The translations under genes and the position numbers were made by a program. 64,000 bases of DNA from Vespula vulgaris. Taxonomy: Eukaryota; Arthropoda; Insecta; Hymenoptera; Vespidae. This document shows positions 12,831-25,207 of the stretch, piece by piece. Within the stretch, counting starts at the first letter, position 1. Every line of letters begins with the position of its first letter. The notes under the pieces were generated by a model. It searched no databases. It was not told the DNA's origin and saw only the letters and a list, made by a program, of their open reading frames with translations. The stretch spans positions 2,169,501 through 2,233,500 of the forward strand of contig NC_066608.1 in NCBI RefSeq assembly GCF_905475345.1, read 5' to 3'.

Positions 12831-15800
12831 CTGTAACGTTATCATATATGTTAAAATGACTTTAATTATCCAAAAAAAAAAAAAAAAAAAAAAACGTTTA
12901 CCTATAAATATTAGATCCACTTTAGAATAAAAGTTCTGTCCCTTCTGAATTAATTTTTTTAACTTCCAAGGACATACGAATGGAATCATATTTTTATCGA
13001 GGAAAAATTTCCAAACTCTTTATCGAGATAAAAGAATCAATTTCTTGTTTCTCATTTCAATCGACGAATCATTTCAATTATGTCAATCATATTTTTATTC
13101 GTTCTCGATACCTCTATTTATCCAATATTATTGTATAAAAATGACGAATGTTTAAGATGTTAAGATTTACGAAATTAATTTGTCCTTGGATTAGCAAAAA
13201 TGTTATGACGTATTCTTGGATTGATAGAGATTACTAGAAATAAAAATAAATTATTCTTTTTCCTCCTTTTTTTTTTCTTATGCTTAAAAAATGGACAGAA
13301 TTTTTAAATAGATCTAACATATCTATATATATACATATATATATAATATATAGATATAGAAATGAAGATATATTTACAACGACTAGATGTTTAGCGTTAG
13401 GTGGTAAAGGTGGTTTCAAAAGTGCAACATCAGTGAGATCGCAAGCAGCTGTTGATATAGGCTGTACTAAGGGTGGATCCGGTGGAGATGGTACGTTCAA
13501 TGGTGGTTCATATCTTGGTGGTTGTACACTTTGGATAGTATTATTTGCTGTAGTACCTAAAATCCACCGAGCTATGCTCTCGCAACAGGTACAACAGACA
13601 TCCGACATTCCTTGTCTTAGACCTTTATGTAAGGTCAAAAAAAGGGTTGGATTGACGAAGGCATGCACATAAGCTATGTGCAAAGTGACCTAGGAAAAGA
13701 TACATCTGCTTTAAAATTTTTTTAATTTTAATAATAATAATAATAATTTTAATAGAAACAATTCCTTTTATTTTATTTTATTTCTTTTTTGTAAAAAAAA
13801 TTATTACTGCTTCGTTATATCTCTAAACAATTCAGATATGTTTAAGTTGATCAGAGTTATTGTCCCTCCCTGTTATATATGTATATAACGTTATGTAATT
13901 TTGAGGTCAGGAATTTAAGTCAGGAATTTAAGTCAAGAATTTAAGTCAAGAATTGAGTCGATGATTATAAAAGTGGTCTAAATTATTCGAGATATTACAA
14001 AACATGTTTGTTTCGTCGCACATACATTCACACACATACGCACACATGCTATTCTTAAAATTTTTAAATTATGTAGAAAAGAATTCTTTTTCAAGAGTAT
14101 ATATAGTTAATTTCCCTTTTAGTCGTTATAGAAAAATAATTTTTAATTAATACAAAGGCAGGCAAGTGTCAAGATATTTTAATGTTAGATCATAATAATT
14201 TATTGTTAGATCATTTTGAAAGTGACTTATTAAATTTTCTATTAATTATTTTCTTTTATAAAATTCCAAATTTATTGATTATAGTTTTGGAAAGAAAGAA
14301 AACATTTCTATCTTTTTTCTTTTTTCTTTTTTCTTTTTTTTTTACTGTTGTTTAGATAGTTAAAAATTCTACTCGGAGTCAACTTATTTTATTCAAGTCG
14401 TATTAAAAATTCTTTTACTAGGTGCATTTAAAATTCTTTTACTACACGCGCATTTAAAATTAAAAGAGATCAGATGAATCTGAGGTCGTTAGGTAGAGTC
14501 TGTAGGATTAGGATCTTCAGGTAAAGGAGAGTGTTTCATTATCCATTAATGGAATACCCATGGGATCTATATTAAAACCTAAGTAAAAATTAATATAGTA
14601 TATTTATATACACTGATCCTTCCTTCGGTTTACTCCAAATGAATTAAATAAAGTACACTTGTATCCTACAAAATTTTACGTTAATTAAGAGTAGAATCAG
14701 TGTACATATATACAGCTATATTGTATCATATATTTTGCTTAAGCATGAGAACAAAAAAAAAAGGAAATAATTGAGTTTATAAAAGATTAATTTAGTTTAG
14801 TATAAAAAAAGAAAAAAAGAAAAGGTCATATTTTTTTTATACCTCATAACCAATCGCGTTTCCTATGATAGGATGATGCACTAGCGTGACGAAAAATAGT
14901 GGTCCCCAAAATATCACGTACGCTGCAGTAATAACCAGGAACATTTTTACCCTTTGCACACCCTCCTGTTCCATTCTTCTCAAATAATTTCTCATCTTTC
15001 TGTACTCCTCCAGAGCATTGCTTCTCTGAAAATAAATATCAGATTGATATCATAACTATAAACGTTGTTATATATAAAGAATTTTATTTACTATCGATGT
15101 TTTTTTTTTTTCTTTTTTATGAATCAATGTAGTAACACAAAAGAGTAGGAATTTTGATCATGAAAATATCGTATTTTTATTCTTTCGAGATTCATAAATA
15201 AACATTCCATTATAAACAAGGAATTTATAATTATTATTTTTTTATTTCTATAATATCTATTATTTTTTATTATTTATAACTAAACCGAATGGATATGTAA
15301 AATAGAAATTTTGATTATGAAATGTCGTATTTATGGAATTGATTCATTAATAAACTGAAGATTGCAGGATAATTAGTAAAATTGAATTTTTTTTTACTTG
15401 GAGGAACACATTTCTTTTTTTTCTTCTTCTTCTTCTACCTTGTATGAATCAAAAGAGATTTGTGTTTGAGTTTTAAATCGAAAGAAAAATAAAAAAAAAA
15501 AAAAAGAAAAAAAGAAAAATACTTTAGAATTAATTTAGTTTTACTTTTGGTGTCACTGGAGTTCGAGCATCGTTCGTGTCATCTTCACAAGGAACGGTAC
15601 TCGATCCTCTTTGGTGAGCACCAGTGACGTGGACCAATGTAGTAACAAGATCAGCTACACGAACCTAAAAATATATTTTATAGTATGGTTAATTAATCAT
15701 TTACATTTTTTTCTTCTTTTCTTTTTTTTTCTTTCTTTTTTTTTTCCTTCTTTATGACAACGCCGATGAAATTAATATCAAAGACGGACACGTAACGTAC

Positions 15801-18800
15801 CGCTTCTATATTAGCTTTTGTCAAGTCTCTGTGTAGTTTTCGTAAATGAAAAAGTGTGAGTGCCACACAGATTATATTTATGACGATCCAAAGAACGTTG
15901 AGAATGTAGTGACGAAAGGGACCATGCACCAGTGGACAGCTCGGTGCATTGTGTCCACTTTCTGTGTTGGCTGCCAGTGCACCGCTTAGAAACGTCGGAC
16001 CAAGATTTATGGTTATGCTAGCGAACCATATCATAAAGGTACCAAATAGTACACACTGCAAAATTACATACACATATCAAATACACATCATTTTTAACAT
16101 TATTTATCGACCGTTTAAATAAACACTCTGTTATCGACGTTCAACGAATTTATTTTTCGTTCAACAAGTAGTTAAATAAATAAATATATGTGTATATATA
16201 TATATTGACAAGATGAAAAATTAATTTTTGGAAAAGTAATTTTTTTATATCGTTCAGATAACATTGCCCATTGATAAATTTTTTGTTTGTTTATTTATTT
16301 ATTTATTTATTTATTTTTAATATGTTTACTACTTTCCTGGTTAATTTTTTAATCGATAGGATTGGACTGTTCGTTAATAAATTGTTATTGGTGTTATTTT
16401 TTTTTCTTTTTTTTTAAATCTGTTAACATCAATATGAATTCGATTGACTATTCGACGAAATCATCGGATAATAATTCTTTTTAATATCGTTAGTCATGAC
16501 GTTACGATTAATTAATCTCGTTCAGAGTTTTTAGGACACTCGTTCGAAATCGAATTTCAATGGAACGTAACAAATTTCAAATGCGAGTCAGTAATATGTG
16601 GTTTATAATATTAATCGGTCAGTATCGATTTTCGATAAAAAAAAAAAAAAAAAAATCTTTCGATCCTTTTTTACGTTTTCTTTTCTCGTTTCTTTTTATT
16701 TATTTATTATTTTTTCTTTTTTATAATTAAAATATTGCATTCAATAATTATCTGACGACTATTATATTACCTGCGGTGAATCCATAAGTAAAGGAGCGGT
16801 TAACTCAACTTCCTCATCGCTCTCAGGGAATATGGGACTATCATTTAACACAGTTGTAAGCATATTCACTGTTGAAACTGTTACAAGTAGTAGGAAAGCT
16901 GTTTCGACTAGAGAGCATTTGTTAACTGGCTGACAATTCAAAATACTCGAGCCCAGGGGTAGTAAAATTGCAGCTCTTGCACAATCCACCATAGCTTGAT
17001 GAAATAATAAGCCCTGAGACCATCTGAAAAACTCGTGTCATTTGTAATTCATACGTTTTATATCAAAGACCTACTTATATACATATATATATAAATAGAG
17101 TATTATATATGTAGTACATATAAAGTGTCCCATTTCTCTCGAATTTGAATATCTCGTGAGATTCTGAATCAACTAATAAAATTTTTTACAGATTTCTTTG
17201 ACACGAAATATACTGTTAATATCTTTTTTTTTTTTTTTATAGAGAGTCAAATTAATTTTTTGAAATGATACTGTATATATATGTATATATATTTTATAAT
17301 TCGATAAGACTCATTCGTCAAGACGTATTGAACGACCTGTCGTATACGATCATTCGTTATTAAAAAATGTTATAAATTATATTTAAAAAATTAGTGAGTT
17401 CGTAAGGAATATATAAAACTGTATCGCTGGTTGTCGCCTGTTAGAAGATTTCATGCTGTAAACAATGGCCAAACTTTTTATCTCTATTTATGTTTCTCAA
17501 ATTACTAACGAGCTAAGTAAACGAAGTTTATTTCGCAAGAAGTTTGGCCCTTTTCTTACAAAATGCAGCCTAATAGCTGGTAACCAGCGATACAGAATTA
17601 TATTCCTTCGAAACTCATAATTTGCTACAATTTTGCAATAATAAATCATCTCATATGGCACGTTGTTTTGATACATTAAACTTCATTCAAACTTTGCTAA
17701 AGAAAAATATAATTAACTCCATCGAAAAAAAAAGAAATAAATAATGAATAAATTTGACTTTGATATTGATCTGCAAAGAAAGAAAAAAGAAAACGATGTA
17801 CCCTTTCGTATCAAATTTTTTTTAATAGGTTCAATATCTTCAGGGATATTCCAATTTTTCGAGATAAGTGGGACACTTCGTATATATATGTATATACACA
17901 CACACAAGTTTAGTTTTTAATAAGTTAGTTTTGATTATTCTAAAACATTTTTTTAATTTTTTAAAAAATACCTTCGTAACTGTCGTTTCACTAGTATCAA
18001 TGACATAAGTATGATATTAGCACCCATTCCAAGGGCACCAAGACTGAATATAACAGTTGCTTCAGCAACACCACCGGGATGACACTGAAATACTTTGGTG
18101 GCGTTGGATGTTACGTTTCCGGAGGCACCGATGCCAAACCTTAAATTTGCTCCTATCATTGCCACCGCTGAGCCTGTAAAAAGAAAAAGAAGAAAAGAAA
18201 AGAAAAGAAAAGAAATGAAAAGAAATGAAATGAAATGAAACGAAACGAAACGAAATGAAAAGTAAATATTTCTCATCGAATTTTTTAATCAATCGGCAGC
18301 CATTACGAGACACAAATTAATATTTCCCGAAGGAACTATAATATTAATTTTATATAAAATACGTGTATATATATATATCATACTTTTATTTTATTATCAT
18401 TCTTCAATATCTCTTATTATATCGAGTTGTATCGTTAAACCATGCTTGTAAAGTTTGAAAATCGTTTTTCTCTCTCTCTTCCTTTTCCTTTTTTTTTCTT
18501 TTTCTTTCCCTTCTCTCTCTTCTCCATTTACTCTTGTCTGATCATTTTCGATCCTTTGTTACTAGTTGTCAGACACAGAACTGGCGTCTGTCTGTCTAGT
18601 ACTCTACTAACCTCTACTATTATCGCAATCCAATAACTAGATTAATTCTTTTTTTTTTCACTTTTTTTATTTTTTATTTCTTTTTTACTCTCTTAACACG
18701 TTCCGTTCGTCATCGATCGTTTTTATTATTCGTTTTGTTCATCCCTCTCTCTTTCTCTCTCTCTTTCTCTCTTTCGAAGATTCTTATAGAAAGCCATTAG

Positions 18801-20044
18801 CTCGTTATTACCGAGAACTATGTACTAACTTCCGAGTTTGTCTATTATACCTTTATTACAAAGGACCGAAGACAGAGCTTACTATTGTCGGATATATATT
18901 CTAACTGACTCGTGTCAACTTTCTCTGAAAATCAGTTCCCCCCTTTTCTTCTTCCCCTTTCTCTTCTCTTCTCATTCCCTCTCCCCAAAGACTCGTATCC
19001 TCTTTCGCGAGTTATCACGTTATCGACGAAACCGAATAGAATCTCGGCTATTTCCATCTCCGGTGAAATTTCTGGCCACGTTTCCGGTATGCCTAACTCC
19101 ATGAACCCCGTCGAGTTTCTCTTGTTAATAAACCTACCCGGAGCTTACTCAGCTTCTATTGCGATTAGTTGAGTAGCGTAGCTGTAGGTTTGGTCTTTGT
19201 TGGTTATGACGTAGTATGTGCCATCATTGTTAATCCCATTTTATGGGTTATCCGAAACACGTATCGACATGTGATAAACCCTAGATGACATAGCGAGGTA
19301 ATAGAATTTATAACGATAGAATTTTCCAATCTTTACGATATTATTTTTTTCGTTATTATTTTTTCTTTTTTTTTTTTTTTGATATCATTAAAGTCAAATT
19401 ATGTTTAATAGTTAATTGATTTTTCTTATGGTTTACGTATTGCTATCGTTTGTTAAGGGTTTTCGATTCTCTTCTTTTTGTTGATCCTTTTTGTTTATTT
19501 TTTATTATTATTATTTTTGTTTCGTTCAGTCATCGAGAGAATTAAACGAACGAGTGATTATTTTTCTTTTTATTTTCGTCAATAGAATCTGTAGGACTTT
19601 TATCGTCTTTGCTATTGATTAATAAGATTTGTTTTACGACGAACGTGTTAAGAAAAAAAGAGAAAATAAAAAAATAAATAAATAAAAGAAATTAAAGAAG
19701 AAGAGAAAATAGAGAACGTAAAGAATTTTTTTTTTTTACTTCTTCGTTGTCTTGTTCAGTAACAAGTTTGGTAAACTAACTCGAGCGAAGGAATACCAAA
19801 CCACGATATACACTGTACATACATTTGTTGTATCTATGTATACATATGTATTCGAATGCTTTACACAGTTCTCTTTGGCTTTACCTTCGAACTAAATTCG
19901 ACGTTGTAAGATCACTGTTGAATAATTGATAGAGAATCGAGCAAGCGAGTGCGCACAGAAAATGTCGAAAAGATCAACCAAGTGAAATCATAGGAATCAA
20001 TGAAATAAGAAAATAAGACTCCTAACTGAAAAAAACTATTATTT

Positions 20045-20076
<32 letters not shown>

Positions 20077-21581
20077 TATTCGTTGTTCTGAATGTGTAAT
20101 TTATTTTTAATCGACGTATAAAATTAAAAAAAAAAAAAGAACAAAAAGTCCACACGTAGGGACAAAACAGGGGCGGAATAATTACTGATGTTGTACGGTC
20201 CTAGAATTGAATTACGTGTTGCCTACATGAATATGCATCGGCCGTCCTTTTAACGACATCTACTGTTTCCTAGTTGGACACCATTAAAAACATTTCTCTG
20301 GTGGTTATGGAAATATGATATGAATGATACTTGATGTATAAAAGAAGAAGAAGAAGAAGAAGAAGAAGAAAGGAAGAAAAGAAAAACTATAGATTATATA
20401 GTCGTCAATAAGTTTCTTTGTTCCTTCCTTTTTTTCTTTTTCGTTTTCTATTTTCTTTTTTCTTTCTCTTTTTCATATCAATCAGAATTGTTTTTATTGG
20501 ATTTAAAAAGAGAAAAAGAGGAAAAAAAGATTGGGAGTTATTTAAACGAACGATCTTATTTTAAGAATAATTTAAATATTTAGTTATTTAAATAATTTAT
20601 AAATATTTAACAATCTAAATAATTTAATTAATAAATCTATAAAAAGAAGAAGAAGAAGAAGAAGAAAAAAAAAAAAGAAAAAAGAATATAAATTCGTCAA
20701 TAATTTTCTTTCTTTCTTCCTTTTTTCTTTTCTTTTTCTTTTTCTTTTTCTTTTTCACATCAATCAGAATTATTTTTATTGGATTGAAAGAGAGAAAAAG
20801 GGGAAGAAAAAAAAATTCGGGGTTTAGCTCGAATGATCTTATTTACCTCAATGATTTTATAACGGTTCACAAGAGAAACGAACCAAGGAACGAACGAATG
20901 AACGAACGAACAAAGTTTGAAGTTCAGGACTGAACTTTTGATCCTCTTACAGAATTAAGAAAGTTGAAGTGCCAAACGAACCGCTTCGAAGAAAGAGGCT
21001 CGTCGTTACGTTGCTTCGAACTATACCTAAAATATCTAAGTGTATTTTCTTTCTTTTCGCGAATTTAACCCTCTCGGTATTCGACAAACTCCAGAATTAC
21101 AGATATCAAATGACTTGGAACAAATCGATCTAACAATAGTCAATTTTCTTGCGATAGCTTTCGTCGTTTAACGCGTCCAATATTGTCTCTTTTCTTTCTC
21201 TTCCTCTATTTATTTTATTTTATTTATTTACTTATTTTTTAAACCCGAAATTAGTTCGGCTCTTTCGTGATTCGATAAATTGCAAACTCGTAGATATCAA
21301 ATTAATTGAAACAAATCGATCTCTGACCATAGTCAATTTCGTTTTGGTAGCTTTCGTTTTTTAACGAAATTAAAATTTTTTTTCTTCTTTCGTTTTCTTT
21401 TCTATTTTAATCGGGAATCAGTCTCGTCGCTGTAGGACAAAGTTTCAATTTTATTATTTATTTAATTTGCAAATTGAAGTTTCGGTACGAAATCAATTTA
21501 GTACGACATCTGATTGGATAGATACTTATGTAGATAGATAGATACTTGTTTATACTAATTTTAGAGAGAAAGAGGAAGAAG

Positions 21582-21649
<68 letters not shown>

Positions 21650-22155
21650 AAGAATCAAGCTTTCGTTAGCATAGTATAAGTAAATCCAATTATGCATCCC
21701 GAAATAAATTCGTTAAATCGCCACGAGCTTTTACGTTCCGACATCCTTTTAACCCCATTTTTTTTTATTATAGATACGATTGCAAAGAGCAGAGAAAGGA
21801 TAGAATCCTTTCGATTAGTTAGAAAACGAAAGATGATCGTGAACCGTTTCCGTAATTATTCAGAAGTATTGGCTATTATTATTTGATGAGATGATATTTA
21901 TTAATATTCTTATCGAATATCGAGTCATCGATTATAATTCGAAATGATAGAACGTCATGTGTTTCTATCGTTGATTTATACATACATACATACATACATT
22001 AAATAAATTTGCTTTATAATTTACATAATATATTCTTATGGAATGATCGTATTATTCGTTAATAATTTAGAAAGAGGAACGCTTGAAAAGTTTTTAATAT
22101 TTCCGCTTTTCAATATTTTCGCTCGGTGGGCAATTTGTTTTAAATGAAAAGATTG

Positions 22156-22200
<45 letters not shown>

Positions 22201-24288
22201 TTTATTTTATTTTTTCTGTTTTTTCTTTTCTTTCTTTCTTTTTCTTTCTTTTTTTTTCTTTTCTTTCTGATCAAGCCTTCATGTTATCAGGTGAAATCTA
22301 CGTGATAAATTTGTCAGAGGAAATTAATTGGTAGGGATGACAAAACCGGAAGCATAGCATGATTGGATATTTACTGAGCGTGTTAGCGTCAGGTAAACAT
22401 CATTACTCATCAAGTATCATGCGATACCTGAATTGGAAATTATTAAAGTTACGATCTAATAACATAGTGAAAATATGTTTGATATTATGTATTATTATTA
22501 ATTAAATTTTTCATAGTGCTTTCACGTTGAACGAACTTAGAAGGTTGTTCTTATATGTCTATATATGTATATATGTATGTATATAGGATCGTTTAAGCGA
22601 GCAAGTAATTTCGGTGGATGGCATCAAAGATGTTAATTATCCTCTCTCTTCGCTTTAGTAATTGGCTCTCATGTGCCTCTTGATATGCCTCTAGCTAAAT
22701 CCCCTAATTTTCCTAGATGATTGATCAATTAAGAATTTTTTCTTCAAATATATCTTGATAGAAATAAAATATATATATTTATATTGATTATAAACATCGT
22801 ATTATAAATATATAAATAACATACACGTATATACATACAGTATTTTTTATTTTAAGCGTATGCGTATGGATATGCATTTGTATACTGTACTTTATGATAA
22901 AAATAGTATAGTAAATAGTAAAAAATATATATGTATATATTATACGCTATTTGTTTTATTATATATATATATTTTTTACTAATGTATTAGTAAAATAATA
23001 GAAAATAATTTCTCTCGAAGTAACGGATCCAAATACGTATGAAATTAAAACGTTAAGATAAAATTCTTCAAATTATAAACTTTACCTTCTCGAGTGTTTT
23101 CACTTTATATTTCAAAAAAAAGCTCGCCTCTGCACGGTACTTGTTTTAAACGGGAGATAAAAATTCACTGACGAAATGATATGGCTGGACCGCTCGAGGA
23201 GACTTTTGACCTAAGTTCAAGGGTCAATTTCGTTAGGCAACTACCACCTTGTAATTACATACAGCACGAATTGCCGAGTAAATTTCTTCCTTCGGGAATT
23301 AACTGACTCTTTAAAAAACACAAAAAAGAAAAATTGAAAAGGGAAAAAAGAAAAAACAAAATATACGTATACGTGTAAGTACGTATATATATTTATATGC
23401 GATTAAATTGTCGTTCCTACGTTCGGATCGATTTGAGTTACAGAAATTGAAAACATAGATATAGCTATCTGCCAAAAAGACGACGAAATAGAATAAAAGA
23501 AACGAACGATTTTTTAGAATAAAAAAAAAAACCTACGATTTGACACTAAAATATATCTTGAACGAATATATTTGTCGTTTATTTTGAAATCGGTGTAAGT
23601 TTTAATTTCGAAAAGAAAAGATGAATGAACGACTCTTATACTTATTCATTAAAAATGTGAATAAAGAAGGGAATATCAAAGTTTGAATACACAATTTCAA
23701 TAAAATTTCAATATAAATACGTATTAATTTAATATATTCGTACGATCAATATCAAATATAAAATAAAAAGTATGATCAACGAAAACATAATTTTTTTTTC
23801 TCCTTCAAACGATTCATATAATAACAATCGTTGGAAAAAAGAATCGCATGTATTTATCAATCTTTTGTTCGATCGATTGAAATGCAAAACCGATTAGATA
23901 CTTCGAAGGATGAAAAAACAAAATGAAAACAAAATAGACGAACTTGCACCGCTTTCAATGTATAAACGGTTTATATGTTACAGTATTATCACAGATAAAT
24001 TTTATCGCTTATCACCATATTTTCACTGAAATAATCGTAGGACAAATAATCGTTAATAACGATCGTAGATACAATTTGTTTCTAATTACAACGCATTGAA
24101 CAATCAAAGTCCTGTAATTTCCTTGTAATTATCCTACGAACAGATTGAACCAGGTCGTAACCATCAATAACCATTTATAAAGCCGTAATATTGACCGTCA
24201 CTTAACAATTGTATTTCATACTCTGGTTCTCAATTTAAATTATTATTATTAATCGGTTCTTCGAAGATCAAAGATTATGGGAATGTTC

Positions 24289-24323
<35 letters not shown>

Positions 24324-25172
24324 TTGTCTGTCTCTCTCTCTCTCTCTCTTTCCATTGAAACCAGAGTAGTTTCAGTTCCACTCTAAATTGCCGTTATCTA
24401 CCAACCACAAACCGACAAACATTGGAATCAGTTTAACGCCAGTTTCGTTATGTGAAGATGTAAATGTACAAATATTCTTTAGGACAGGGAGAGAGAGAGC
24501 AACATTCAATATTATGCGAGTTCGAATTATAGAATATTATATCTATGCTCGAATGATTTCGCTCCGTTTGTTATTTCATAAATGTCAAATAAGTACATAC
24601 ACAGATATCATGTATTTTCATGTATTTCTTTGTCGAGAATTTTATTATTTTCTTAATTCGTTAACTTGGAAAGATTTTCAATCGGTGAAGGCGAATTTAT
24701 CAAAATTTATTTGGAACAAAAACAAAATGATTAGTACATACATAATAAGTGAAGACTTTCAGGATAAGTTAATAAGTCGTAAAATTGAAAATTGAGATTT
24801 ATATATGTATATTTTTTTTTAGTTGGAATGAGAAACAAATAGTTTATTTTGTCAATTTATTTATTTTCTTGTTAATTTTATTATATTTAATATCGCGGCG
24901 TATCAATCGTTTGCGTCAATTATTAGTGATATAAGGGAAAGTTCACATTTTATATTATACGTCTTTCTTGTACTTTAAGATAATGTAATAGCCTTCGTAT
25001 GGATTCTTTGTCCTTTAAATTGTCCTTTAAGATGAGTCTTTGTGTCTACGAGAGTATTATTTCCTGCGGTGGAGAATGATATCGTGTTCAACTGTGTCAG
25101 AGGTAATATATAAAGGTCGCTGTATCAAAGGTTATCTTTTGTTGAAGAGATCAGTGAACATTGTTCGTGTAT

Positions 25173-25207
<35 letters not shown>

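Noticed and set aside
14460..14580. Possible alternative C-terminal receptor exon on - strand (frame reading NIDPMGIPLMDNETLSF, then stop) after a tttacttag acceptor
   Set aside because: The open frame needs one base left over from the previous exon, but receptor exon 6 ends in phase 0; both other frames hit a stop quickly.
24388..24795. 135-codon open frame on +
   Set aside because: No recognisable domain, hydrophobic pattern or splice partner, and composition like the surrounding AT-rich DNA; length is compatible with chance.
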